64,000 nt of DNA from Sulfitobacter faviae. GTDB taxonomy: Bacteria; Pseudomonadota; Alphaproteobacteria; Rhodobacterales; Rhodobacteraceae. The translations under genes were made by a program, and so were the position numbers. The notes below the pieces were generated by a model. That model saw only the letters and a list, made by a program, of their open reading frames with translations. It had not been told where the DNA came from and did no database searches. Position 1 is the stretch's first letter. The number at the start of each line of letters is the position of its first letter. The stretch lies in the NCBI RefSeq assembly GCF_029870955.1, contig NZ_PGFQ01000001.1:2356001-2420000 (forward strand), given 5' to 3'. This document shows positions 26,866 to 35,072 of this stretch, piece by piece.

Positions 26866-27306
26866 TCAGTTTTCTTTCGCAACACGCTGGCGGGCCATGG
26901 CGCTGTCGGTATCAGTGACGCCCAGTAGGTTCGACACCAGCCGCAGCAGCGCGTCTTCTTCGTCGGAGCGGCTGCCGTCGGCCAGAACCACCTGCCAAAG
27001 CGCCTCGATGACCTCCAGACGGTGTTCATAAGGCACCGCATCCTTGATCGCACGGGTAAAGCGCACGGTGTCGGGGGCTTGGGCCTCCAGCGCTTCGGCC
27101 TCTTTACGCAGGGCGGTGGCGTCGGCCTCGTTCAGGCCGTAACGCTGGGCGGCGATCCGGTCGATCAAGCGCCGCTCGCTCATCGCGTAGTCATTGTCAG
27201 ACCGGGCGATGCGCACCAAAAGCGCGGTCAGCGCGAGGCGGGCGTCATTATCGGCCAATGGATCGGGTTCGGGCTGGGTCAGCCGTTTGAGAAAGTCACC
27301 AAACAT
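26866..27306 (-). CDS. TerB-family protein (first copy)
   Basis: A 146-residue all-helical acidic protein of the TerB/DUF533-like tellurite-resistance fold. A metal-binding-like repeat of acidic segments is visible: ALLVRIARSDNDYAMSERRL and VVLADGSRSDEEDALLRLV. No other ter gene is near, so tellurite resistance is not implied. The family is widespread and its role is unclear. It is followed upstream on the same strand by a paralogue with 36 bases between the genes. Confidence 0.8.
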   Translation of the reverse strand: MFGDFLKRLTQPEPDPLADNDARLALTALLVRIARSDNDYAMSERRLIDRIAAQRYGLNEADATALRKEAEALEAQAPDTVRFTRAIKDAVPYEHRLEVIEALWQVVLADGSRSDEEDALLRLVSNLLGVTDTDSAMARQRVAKEN

Positions 27307-27342
27307 ATATGCGTCATCATCCTGCTGCGGGAAAAGGGAATG

Positions 27343-27789
27343 TCATAGCGTGTTCAAAGCGTTGGCGCGGGCTGCGGCCATATCCTCATCCGACAGGCCA
27401 AGGGCGGTTTCGATGGCGACAAGCTGAATTTCCTCGTCTTCGTTGCGCGCCCCGTCCGATAAGGCCACCTGCCACATCGCCTCGCCCAACGCCTTGCGGT
27501 CGGCATAGTCGACCTCTTCGCGCAGGATGCGGGTGAACTCCGGCGTGCCGGGGGCGTCGCGCTCCAGCGCTTCGCAAGTGGCACGCAGTTTCGCCGCCTC
27601 GATGGGTTTGAGGCCAAAGGTCTGCGCCAGAATGCGGTCGATCTGGCCAATCTCAGAAGCGCGGTAGTTGCGATCGGCAAAGGCCACACGCACCAAAAGC
27701 GCGCCCAGTGCCAGTTGGGCATTGGGCTGCGGCAAAGGTTTCGGCTGTGCCTTGCGGCGGGGGAACAGTCGGTTCAGCATGGGGCTCAC
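27343..27789 (-). CDS. TerB-family protein (second copy)
   Basis: A 148-residue paralogue of the neighbouring TerB protein with the same layout: a short basic N terminus (RLFPRRKAQPKP), then ALLVRVAFADRNYRASEIGQ and QVALSDGARNEDEEIQLVAI. The two genes probably arose by tandem duplication and are co-oriented. The function is unknown. The aspartates of the first segment are partly replaced (DRNYR against DNDYA), which may separate the metal-binding properties of the two. Confidence 0.8.
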   Translation of the reverse strand: MSPMLNRLFPRRKAQPKPLPQPNAQLALGALLVRVAFADRNYRASEIGQIDRILAQTFGLKPIEAAKLRATCEALERDAPGTPEFTRILREEVDYADRKALGEAMWQVALSDGARNEDEEIQLVAIETALGLSDEDMAAARANALNTL

Positions 27790-27864
27790 TTATCGCAGGA
27801 AACAGGGTCGCCATAGAGGAAACTGCGCATCGGGGGCGCAGGTTCCTGCAAAGGCCACATGGGC

Positions 27865-28158
27865 TTAGCCGTCATAGCCCTCGACGATCACCAAAGACCC
27901 GTCCGCCACGTTCAGGCGAATGTCTTTCGCCCGTTGGTAGCCGGGGCTTTCGTAACAGGCGACCGCATCGGCGTAGCTGTCGAATTCCAAAACTACGGTG
28001 CGGGCGCGCATTTGCCCTTCGCGGATCTGCTGGGTGCCGCCGCGGACAAGAAAGCGCGCGCCGTAATCCGCAAAGGGTTTGGCATTGGCAGCACGGTATT
28101 TGTCGTAAATCGCAGTGTCGTGGATATCCATGGTGGCGATCCAATAGCCCTTTGGCAT
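27865..28158 (-). CDS. DUF1330 family protein
   Basis: A 97-residue dimeric alpha-beta barrel-type protein (ferredoxin-like fold). The DUF1330 pattern is clear: KGYWIATMDIHD, a central GARFLVRGG, and VVLEFDSYADAVACYESPGYQ. Members are small cytoplasmic proteins of unknown function. Its ATG lies just below the rlmJ stop (28162), so the two may be transcribed together. Confidence 0.88.
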   Translation of the reverse strand: MPKGYWIATMDIHDTAIYDKYRAANAKPFADYGARFLVRGGTQQIREGQMRARTVVLEFDSYADAVACYESPGYQRAKDIRLNVADGSLVIVEGYDG

Positions 28159-28161
28159 TTG

Positions 28162-28951
28162 TTATCTCTCCTGTTGGGTCAAGGTGGCGAAACGGGCGGT
28201 GAGGTTCTGTGCCTCATTGTCGAGCCCGTAGGGGGGATTGATCACGAACATGCCCGAGCCGACCATACCATGCCCGGGCCGCGCGGGCGGAAAGCGCACT
28301 TCATGGCGCAGCGCATCGGGGTGGTTGGCGGTAAGCTTGTCGAGCATCGGCTCATGCGCGCGGTTTGTCAGAATTGGATACCACAGGGCGATGATGCCCA
28401 CGTTCCAAGCGCGGTTGAGTTTGGCGATCTGCCGCGGAATGGTCTCGTAATCGGTTTTGATCTCGTAAGAGGGGTCGATCAGCAGCATCCCCGGCGCGGT
28501 GTTGGCGGGGTCAGGGCAAAGGCCATCTCGAACCCGTCGCTGAGGTGGCATTTCGCGGGTAGGGCGACATCGCCAAATCAAGGGCGCTATGTTCTTGCGG
28601 GTGCAACTCGGCCAGATGGATGCGGTCATCGGGGCGCAACAGTTTCGCGGCCAGCAGGGGAGAGCCGGGGTAGGCGCGCGGGCCGTGGGCCTCGCGCAGC
28701 GCTTCCAGAACCTGCCTGTAAGGGTGATCAGGGGCGAACCAATCGCGCACCTTGTCGATGCCCTGCCGCGCTTCGCCGGTCTTTTCCGCCGCCGCATCCG
28801 ACAGGTCATAAAGCGCCCGGCCTGCATGGGTTTCCAGATAGGTGAGCGGTTTGTCCTTGCGGGTAAGATAGGACAGCATCCACGCCAAAAGCGCGTGTTT
28901 CTGCACGTCTGCAAGGTTTCCGGCGTGGTAGATGTGTTGATAGCTCAGCAT
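28162..28951 (-). CDS. rlmJ: 23S rRNA (adenine-2030-N6)-methyltransferase, two frame breaks
   Basis: The start MLSYQHIYHAGNLADVQKH is the RlmJ hallmark. The middle breaks at the G run 28557-28559 and again at the C run 28489-28492. One added base at each gives SPYPAKCHLSDGFEMAFAL and TPRRGMLLIDPSYEIKTDY, where DPSY is the methyltransferase catalytic motif. The rest (ALWYPIL, GSGMFVINPPYGL) continues to 28162, about 264 residues. RlmJ methylates A2030 of 23S rRNA. Confidence 0.88.
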
Positions 28952-29226
28952 GGCCTAGCTGTAGCGGATGGGATGGCGGGTGCAACGCGAAAGAGGGGGG
29001 AGGGCCAGCGCCTGTCCGCGGGTGGGCGAACCAAACCGCGATCCATGCCACTTTATGGTGCTACCGTGATGTGTTCTCGCAGAAGTACGCGCCCGTCGCG
29101 AAATCGCCTACCCGACGCACCGCAGGTGCGCCGAATGAATGATGGCACGCCTACGGCGTGGCGGGCGGGCAGGCGAGGGCCCGGCGCCTGCGGCTTGATT
29201 CCGGGCCTTTTAGTGGTTGCCGGCAG
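28952..29226. other. Intergenic region with two short palindromes, no gene seen
   Basis: Between rlmJ and pyrG I see no supported gene. It contains two perfect stem-loops with 3-base loops: GCACC-GCA-GGTGC at 29117-29129 and CACGCC-TAC-GGCGTG at 29146-29160. They resemble the small palindromes at 18554-18587 in form but not in sequence. The left part should carry the rlmJ promoter. Confidence 0.4.
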
Positions 29227-29257
29227 AAAAAAGGCCCGGCGCAGAACGCACGGGCCT
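29227..29257 (-). terminator. Rho-independent terminator of pyrG
   Basis: On the minus strand AGGCCCG (29251-29257) pairs with CGGGCCT (29232-29238) around a 12-base loop and is followed by TTTTTT. It begins 8 bases after the pyrG stop. Confidence 0.88.
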
Positions 29258-29264
29258 CAAGAGC

Positions 29265-30908
29265 TTATACCAACCGCGAAACATCCTTGGCGGCGCGCAC
29301 GAAATCCTTGAACAGGGGGTGCGGGTCGAAGGGCTTGGACTTCAGCTCAGGGTGGAACTGAACGCCGATGAACCACGGGTGATCCGACCATTCGACGATC
29401 TCAGGCAGCTTGCCGTCGGGCGACATGCCCGAAAACTTCAGCCCGGCCTTCTCAAGCTGGTCCTTATAGGCGATGTCGACCTCGTAGCGGTGACGGTGAC
29501 GCTCGTCGATGGTGGTGGTGCCATAGGCTTCGGCCACGCGCGACCCTTCAACCAGCGTTGCGTCATAGGCGCCCAAACGCATGGTGCCGCCCTTGTCGTC
29601 ATCGACCTTGCGCGCCACCTTGTGGTTGCCCTGAACCCATTCCTTGAGGTGGTAAACCACCGGCTCAAAACGCTTTTTCCCGGCTTCATGGTCGAATTCT
29701 TCCGACCCTGCCGTCTTCAGACCCGCCACGTTGCGCGCCGCCTCGATCACGGCCATCTGCATGCCAAGACAGATGCCCAGATAGGGCACCTTATGCTCGC
29801 GGGCATATTGCGCGGCCTTGATCTTGCCCTCGGTCCCGCGCTCACCAAAGCCGCCGGGGACGAGGATCGCGTGGAACCCTTCGAGATGCGGACCGGGGTC
29901 TTCGCTGTCGAAAATCTCGGCGTCGACCCATTCGACCTTGACCTTCACCCGGTTCGCCATGCCGCCATGGGTCAGCGCCTCGGCGATGGATTTATAGGCG
30001 TCTTCAAGCTGGGTGTATTTGCCGACGATGGCGACTTTGACTTCGCCCTCGGGGTTGTAAATGCGGTCGGCCACATCTTCCCAACGCGACAGGTTCGGCT
30101 TGGGCGCGGGGGTGATCTGGAAGGCATCCAGAACCGCCTGATCCAGCCCTTCGCGGTGATAGGCGAGCGGAGCTTCGTAGATTGATTTCAAATCCTGCGC
30201 GGCGATCACCGAATCCGGGCGCACGTTGCAGAAAAGCGCCAGCTTCTCACGCTCCTTGGCGGGGATCGGACCTTCGGAGCGGCAAACCAGAATGTCGGGC
30301 GCGATGCCGATGGAGCGGAGTTCTTTGACCGAGTGCTGCGTCGGCTTGGTCTTCAATTCGCCGCTGGCCTTGACGTAGGGCAGCAGCGTGAGGTGCATGA
30401 AGATACACTGGCCGCGCGGCTTGTCTTGGCTGAACTGGCGGATCGCCTCAAAGAAGGGAAGCCCCTCGATATCGCCCACGGTGCCGCCGATTTCGCAAAG
30501 CATAAAGTCGACCTCATCATCGCCAATGTCGATGAAGTCTTTGATTTCGTTGGTAACGTGAGGGATCACCTGAATGGTCTTGCCCAGATAATCGCCGCGG
30601 CGCTCTTTCTCTAGCACGGTGGAGTAAACCCGGCCCGAGCTGATGCTGTCGGTCTTGCGCGCGGCGACGCCGGTGAAACGCTCGTAATGCCCAAGGTCGA
30701 GGTCGGTTTCTGCGCCATCATCTGTGACGAAGACCTCGCCATGCTCGAAAGGCGACATCGTGCCAGGATCGACGTTCAGATAGGGGTCCAGCTTGCGCAG
30801 ACGCACTGAAAAACCGCGTGCCTGAAGCAAGGCACCCAAAGCCGCTGAGGCCAGACCCTTGCCCAGCGACGAGACCACACCGCCTGTGATGAAGATATAG
30901 CGTGCCAT
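29265..30908 (-). CDS. pyrG: CTP synthase
   Basis: The 547-residue enzyme aminates UTP to CTP with glutamine and ATP. The synthetase half begins [18 protein letters not shown], with the P-loop-like [10 protein letters not shown]. The C-terminal GATase half has the nucleophile in YLGICLGMQ and the His/Glu pair in [12 protein letters not shown] 30908 is chosen over the open frame start at 30950 because the family starts at this Met. It follows secG on the same strand, with a long stem-loop in between, and has its own terminator. Confidence 0.97.
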   Translation of the reverse strand: MARYIFITGGVVSSLGKGLASAALGALLQARGFSVRLRKLDPYLNVDPGTMSPFEHGEVFVTDDGAETDLDLGHYERFTGVAARKTDSISSGRVYSTVLEKERRGDYLGKTIQVIPHVTNEIKDFIDIGDDEVDFMLCEIGGTVGDIEGLPFFEAIRQFSQDKPRGQCIFMHLTLLPYVKASGELKTKPTQHSVKELRSIGIAPDILVCRSEGPIPAKEREKLALFCNVRPDSVIAAQDLKSIYEAPLAYHREGLDQAVLDAFQITPAPKPNLSRWEDVADRIYNPEGEVKVAIVGKYTQLEDAYKSIAEALTHGGMANRVKVKVEWVDAEIFDSEDPGPHLEGFHAILVPGGFGERGTEGKIKAAQYAREHKVPYLGICLGMQMAVIEAARNVAGLKTAGSEEFDHEAGKKRFEPVVYHLKEWVQGNHKVARKVDDDKGGTMRLGAYDATLVEGSRVAEAYGTTTIDERHRHRYEVDIAYKDQLEKAGLKFSGMSPDGKLPEIVEWSDHPWFIGVQFHPELKSKPFDPHPLFKDFVRAAKDVSRLV

Positions 30909-31019
30909 GTGATCGGAGACCCCCGTGAATTCAAAGTTTGTTGCAGGCAAAAACCAGCCAAACGCGCTGCGGAAAACCGCAACACCACGGGATTTAAGCC
31001 TTACAGGATTCGTGCGTTT

Positions 31020-31068
31020 GAGGCAAGGCCCGCCGCAACATACAGTTGCGGAACCGGGCCGTGCCTCA
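31020..31068. other. Long imperfect stem-loop between secG and pyrG
   Basis: GAGGC-AGGCCC-CCGCAAC on one side and GTTGCGG-GGGCC-GCCTC on the other pair around a five-base loop (ATACA), with small bulges. On the minus strand it lies 19 bases after the secG stop, without a T tract. It may be a weak terminator, an attenuator or an mRNA-stability element for the secG-pyrG transcript. Confidence 0.5.
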
Positions 31069-31087
31069 AGGTTTTGTGTTCGTTAGG

Positions 31088-31453
31088 TTAATCGGCGGCA
31101 GGGACCAGCGGTGTGTTGCCATCCGCGGAAGGCGGCAGCAGATCGTCGCCCGCGGGCAGGGCCGGGCTGCCATCTTGGCTCTGGGCGGGCGGTGTCGCGC
31201 TCAGCCGGTCGATGACCGACGAGCCTGCGGATTTTTCCGCTGCGATGATGGTCAGCGTGATCGACGTGGCGATGAAACCGGCCGCAAGCGCCCATGTCAC
31301 CTTGCCCAATGCCGTGGCCGCCGCGCGGCCCGAAACGGCACCGCCGCCACCACCGCCCATGCCAAGGCCGCCGCCCTCGGACCGTTGCAGAAGTACCACG
31401 GCGATCAGGCCAAGAGCCAGAATCAGGTGAATGATCAGAACGACATTTTCCAT
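31088..31453 (-). CDS. secG: Preprotein translocase subunit SecG
   Basis: A 121-residue inner-membrane protein with two hydrophobic segments (about residues 4-20 and 52-72) separated by the SecG-type loop VVLLQRSEGGGLGMGGGG. A Pro/Ser/Asp-rich tail follows, as in other alphaproteobacterial SecG proteins. It assists SecYE during protein export. ATG 31453 has AATGTCG but no strong ribosome site. The order secG-pyrG is common in the group. Confidence 0.92.
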   Translation of the reverse strand: MENVVLIIHLILALGLIAVVLLQRSEGGGLGMGGGGGGAVSGRAAATALGKVTWALAAGFIATSITLTIIAAEKSAGSSVIDRLSATPPAQSQDGSPALPAGDDLLPPSADGNTPLVPAAD

Positions 31454-31794
31454 GGGTACGACAGCTTTCGGTTTTGGTTGGCGGGTATCTATTCGTCTTT
31501 GCCCATGGGGGCAAGGGTGGATTGCCGCCGGGTGATGATCGGATCGGGAGGGGGCGGCCTAAGGGATCAAAGGCACGAGCAAAGACCGCCGCATGGGGGC
31601 GACGGTCTTTTGAAGCAGTACTCAACCACAATATGTAAGAGGGCTATCCTGGAATTAAGGTGGTGCAGACTCGCTTCGTACATTCACTATAGCATGAAAT
31701 GCGGGCAAATTCGCCCATATTCTTTGCAGAGAAATGAAGGGATTGCCCGTGATCGGCGATGGACAGCCGAGTGCCGCTGGGGCAGTCTGCCGCT
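31454..31794. other. Divergent intergenic region between secG and the nitrile hydratase operon
   Basis: No gene is supported here. The stretch 31600-31760 is less GC-rich than its surroundings and should hold the promoter of the nitrile hydratase genes. A small hairpin GGGCAAATTCGCCC is centred near 31710. The secG promoter must lie in the left half. No recognised operator motif is visible. Confidence 0.35.
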
Positions 31795-32412
31795 ATGCCA
31801 CATGATCATTCAGACCACGACCACCCCCATGCCCTGCTGCCGCCCGAGCCTGCGCTCAGGGTCAAAGCGTTGGAGACACTGCTGACGGCCAAGGGGCTTA
31901 TCGACCCCGCCGCCTTGGATGAGATCATCGACACCTATGAAAACCGCATCGGCCCGCGCAACGGGGCCGAGGTTGTCGCCCGCGCCTGGAGCGATCCTGA
32001 TTTCCGCACGGCGCTGCTTGAAGATGCGACCGCAGTGGTGGCCGAGATGGGGTTCTTCGGGCGGCAGGGCGAGCATATGGTCGCGGTCGAGAATACGGAT
32101 GAGGTGCATAATATCGTCGTTTGCACCCTGTGCTCTTGCTACCCTTGGCCGCTTTTGGGCATCCCGCCGGGCTGGTATAAATCCGATGCCTACCGCGCCC
32201 GCGTGGTACGCGAGCCGCGCAAAGTGCTGGCTGAATTCGGCGTCGACCTGCCCGAAGAGACCGCCGTGCGCGTTTGGGATTCGACGGCTGAGGTGCGTTA
32301 TCTGGTGATCCCGCAACGCCCTGCGGGGAGCGACGGCATGGATGTCGCCGCGCTGGCCGATCTTGTCACCCGTGACAGTATGATCGGCACCGGATTGGCC
32401 AAAGCGCCATGA
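31795..32412 (+). CDS. nthA: Nitrile hydratase alpha subunit, cobalt type
   Basis: About 205 residues. The metal claw is VCTLCSC (Cys110, Cys113, Cys115). Thr in the second position is the cobalt-type form, whereas iron enzymes have Ser. The region continues [15 protein letters not shown] and [12 protein letters not shown], as in the family. The enzyme hydrates nitriles to amides. A His/Asp-rich N terminus ([11 protein letters not shown]) might help metal loading. ATG 31795 is preferred over 31759 because the family starts here. The stop overlaps the beta-subunit start as ATGA. Confidence 0.93.
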   Translation: MPHDHSDHDHPHALLPPEPALRVKALETLLTAKGLIDPAALDEIIDTYENRIGPRNGAEVVARAWSDPDFRTALLEDATAVVAEMGFFGRQGEHMVAVENTDEVHNIVVCTLCSCYPWPLLGIPPGWYKSDAYRARVVREPRKVLAEFGVDLPEETAVRVWDSTAEVRYLVIPQRPAGSDGMDVAALADLVTRDSMIGTGLAKAP

Positions 32413-33083
32413 CCCGCGTGCATGACATGGGCGGGCGTTTCGGTGATGGCGCGGTGACGCCTGAGGGCGAAGACGTGGTCTTTCACGCCGATTGGCACCG
32501 CCGCGCGCTGGCGCTGACCTTGGCCACGGGGACGTTGGGCAAATGGAACATCGACGTGTCGCGCCATGCCCGCGAATGTCTGACCCCGACCGATTACATG
32601 CGGTTCAGCTATTACGAGAAATGGATCGCCGGGGTGGCCGATATGCTGGTCGCGCGCGGGGTGGTCAGCCGCGAGGAACTCTCGGGCAAAGCCGCGCCCA
32701 CGCCCAGCCCGCTGGCGGAAAAGGCGTTGAAAGCGCCGCAGGTGGCCGGGGTGCTGGCCCGTGGTGGTCCGGCGGATCGCCCCTCGGACGTCACGCCGCT
32801 CTTTGCGCCGGGCGACAGGGTCGTCACCCGCAAGCAGCCGGAAAACAGCATCGTTCCGGGCGGGCACACCCGGCTGCCCGCCTATGCCGCGGGCGCTTCG
32901 GGGCGGGTGCTGCGGTTGCATGGCACCCATGTTCTGCCTGATAGCAACGCCCATGATCTGGGCGAAGCGCCGGAGCCGCTTTACGCGGTGGCCTTCCCGG
33001 CCTCTGAGCTTTGGGCGCATCCCGAACATCCCCGCGATGAGGTCGTGCTCGACCTCTGGCAAAGCTATCTGGAGGCCCCATGA
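32409..33083 (+). CDS. nthB: Nitrile hydratase beta subunit
   Basis: A 224-residue subunit starting [20 protein letters not shown], the usual beta-subunit opening. The SH3-like C-terminal domain carries [24 protein letters not shown] and [12 protein letters not shown]. It forms the alpha-beta dimer that builds the active site and contributes the Arg residues that contact the oxidised cysteines. The start overlaps the alpha subunit and the stop overlaps the accessory gene, so the three genes are one coupled unit. Confidence 0.93.
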   Translation: MTRVHDMGGRFGDGAVTPEGEDVVFHADWHRRALALTLATGTLGKWNIDVSRHARECLTPTDYMRFSYYEKWIAGVADMLVARGVVSREELSGKAAPTPSPLAEKALKAPQVAGVLARGGPADRPSDVTPLFAPGDRVVTRKQPENSIVPGGHTRLPAYAAGASGRVLRLHGTHVLPDSNAHDLGEAPEPLYAVAFPASELWAHPEHPRDEVVLDLWQSYLEAP

Positions 33084-33406
33084 GCGCCCCGGAACCCGTG
33101 TTCGAGGCGCCATGGCACGCGCAGCTTTTCGCGCTGACGGTGCATCTGAACGAAAGCGGCCTTTTCGACTGGCCCTTCTGGGCCGACCGCTTTGGCGCGA
33201 CTTTGGCGCGCCACGGACTGACGCGCGCCTTGAACGGCGGGGAGGACTATTTCAACGCTTGGCTCGAAACCCTCGAAACCCTGCTGATCGACGCGGGCCA
33301 TGCCCGTCCCGGTAATCTGCGCGCCCTGCGCGATGGGTGGGAGGCCGCCTATCTCAGCACCCCGCATGGCGAGCCGGTGCATCTGAAGGCAGGGCCAAGC
33401 GTCTAA
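33080..33406 (+). CDS. Nitrile hydratase accessory/activator protein
   Basis: A 108-residue protein similar in sequence to the N-terminal part of nitrile hydratase beta subunits ([29 protein letters not shown]). This is the pattern of the small chaperone (P14K/NhlE-like) that swaps with alpha-subunit complexes to insert cobalt. The overlapping start (ATGA) with nthB supports this. No nitrilase, amidase or cobalt transporter gene is adjacent. Confidence 0.85.
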   Translation: MSAPEPVFEAPWHAQLFALTVHLNESGLFDWPFWADRFGATLARHGLTRALNGGEDYFNAWLETLETLLIDAGHARPGNLRALRDGWEAAYLSTPHGEPVHLKAGPSV

Positions 33407-33486
33407 ATCCGCTCCCCCGTTTTTTCGAGTTTCACACGCCTGCCACTGTCGCTATACGGGCGCGGGACATCGCAAAGGAATATATC

Positions 33487-34782
33487 ATGGCCAATGTCGT
33501 CGTTGTCGGCGCCCAATGGGGTGACGAGGGAAAAGGCAAGATCGTTGACTGGCTCAGCGAACGCGCCGATGTGATCGCACGCTTCCAAGGCGGGCATAAC
33601 GCGGGCCACACGCTGGTCATCGACGGCAAGGTCTACAAGCTGCATGCGCTGCCTTCGGGCGTGGTGCGCGGCGGCAAGCTGTCTGTCATCGGCAATGGGG
33701 TGGTGCTGGACCCCTGGCACCTGCTGAAAGAGATCGAGACGATCGAAGGGCAGGGGGTTGAGATCAACCCCGAGAACCTGATGATCGCGGAAAACACGCC
33801 GCTGATCCTGCCCTTCCACGGTGAGCTTGACCGCGCCCGCGAAGAGGCGGCGAGCAAGGGCACCAAGATCGGCACCACCGGGCGTGGCATCGGGCCGTGC
33901 TATGAGGACAAGGTTGGCCGCCGCGCCATCCGCGTGGCCGATCTGGCCGACGCCGCGACATTGGAGGCCCGCGTCGACCGCGCGCTGCAGCACCACGATC
34001 CGCTGCGCAAGGGGCTGGGCGTCGAGGCCATCGACCGCGACGCGCTGATCGCGCAACTGCAAGAAATCGCACCGAAAATCCTGCGTTTCGCCGCCCCCGT
34101 TTGGAAGGTGCTGGCCGAAAAGCGCAAAGCGGGCAAACGCATCCTTTTTGAGGGCGCACAGGGCGCGCTTTTGGACATCGACTTTGGCACCTATCCTTTC
34201 GTCACCTCCTCGAACGTGATCGCGGGGCAAGCGGCGACCGGCGTGGGCCTTGGCCCCACCGCCATCGACTATGTGTTGGGCATCGTGAAGGCTTACACCA
34301 CCCGCGTCGGCGAAGGCCCTTTCCCGACCGAGCTTGAAGATGCGGATGGTCAACGTCTGGGCGAGCGCGGCCATGAGTTTGGCACCACCACCGGGCGCAA
34401 GCGCCGTTGTGGTTGGTTCGACGCGGCGCTGCTGCGTCAGACCTGCGCGACCTCCGGTATCACTGGCATCTGCCTGACCAAGCTCGACGTGCTTGATGGC
34501 TTCGAGACGCTGAAGGTCTGCGTGGGCTACGAGTTGGACGGCGAACGGCTGGACTATCTGCCCACCGCCGCCGAGCAGCAAGCCCGTTGTACGCCCATCT
34601 ACGAAGAGCTGCCGGGTTGGTCCGAATCGACCGAAGGCGCGCGCAGCTGGGCCGATCTGCCTGCCAATGCGATCAAATATGTGCGCCGGGTCGAAGAGCT
34701 GATCCAATGCCCCGTGGCGCTCGTCTCGACCTCGCCGGAGCGGGAGGACACCATTCTGGTGACCGACCCTTTCGCGGACTGA
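33487..34782 (+). CDS. purA: Adenylosuccinate synthetase
   Basis: The 431-residue GTP-dependent enzyme joins IMP and aspartate in AMP synthesis. Motifs include the P-loop [10 protein letters not shown], the IMP-binding [18 protein letters not shown], and RKRRCGWFD near the active site. ATG 33487 is chosen instead of the open frame at 33337 because [18 protein letters not shown] is the family start. A TATATCATGG context precedes it, with AAGGAA 6-12 bases upstream. A DUF2842 gene follows 4 bases after its stop. Confidence 0.97.
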   Translation: MANVVVVGAQWGDEGKGKIVDWLSERADVIARFQGGHNAGHTLVIDGKVYKLHALPSGVVRGGKLSVIGNGVVLDPWHLLKEIETIEGQGVEINPENLMIAENTPLILPFHGELDRAREEAASKGTKIGTTGRGIGPCYEDKVGRRAIRVADLADAATLEARVDRALQHHDPLRKGLGVEAIDRDALIAQLQEIAPKILRFAAPVWKVLAEKRKAGKRILFEGAQGALLDIDFGTYPFVTSSNVIAGQAATGVGLGPTAIDYVLGIVKAYTTRVGEGPFPTELEDADGQRLGERGHEFGTTTGRKRRCGWFDAALLRQTCATSGITGICLTKLDVLDGFETLKVCVGYELDGERLDYLPTAAEQQARCTPIYEELPGWSESTEGARSWADLPANAIKYVRRVEELIQCPVALVSTSPEREDTILVTDPFAD

Positions 34783-34786
34783 TCTG

Positions 34787-35014
34787 ATGGCGCTGAGCTA
34801 CAAGGCGCGCCGCCGTTGGGCGCTGGTGATCCTGCTGATCGGGCTGCCGAGCTATATCGCCGTGGCGGTCTGGACGGTGGCCCAGTTCGACCGCCCGCCG
34901 GTGCTGCTTGAGCTTGGCATTTATGTCGCCCTTGGCATCGTCTGGGCGCTGCCGTTCAAATTTGTCTTTCGGGGCATCGGACAGGCCGACCCCGATGCGG
35001 AAGATGATCGTTAG
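34787..35014 (+). CDS. DUF2842 membrane protein
   Basis: A 75-residue protein with two hydrophobic segments (about residues 12-30 and 43-60), the DUF2842 pattern SYKARRRWALVILLIGLPSY, and an acidic tail. It is a conserved alphaproteobacterial small inner-membrane protein of unknown role. It follows purA closely and ends before a strong bidirectional terminator. Confidence 0.85.
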   Translation: MALSYKARRRWALVILLIGLPSYIAVAVWTVAQFDRPPVLLELGIYVALGIVWALPFKFVFRGIGQADPDAEDDR

Positions 35015-35022
35015 AACGCAAT

Positions 35023-35049
35023 AAAAAAGCGCCCCGCGGGGCGCTTTTT
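35023..35049. terminator. Bidirectional Rho-independent terminator
   Basis: AAAAAAGCGCCCCGCGGGGCGCTTTTT is written here only by its halves: the stem GCGCCCC/GGGGCGC is perfect, with A and T tracts on either side. It serves the purA unit on the plus strand and the acidic-protein gene on the minus strand. Confidence 0.92.
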
Positions 35050-35072
35050 CTTATCCAGCGGTGGGCCGTGGT

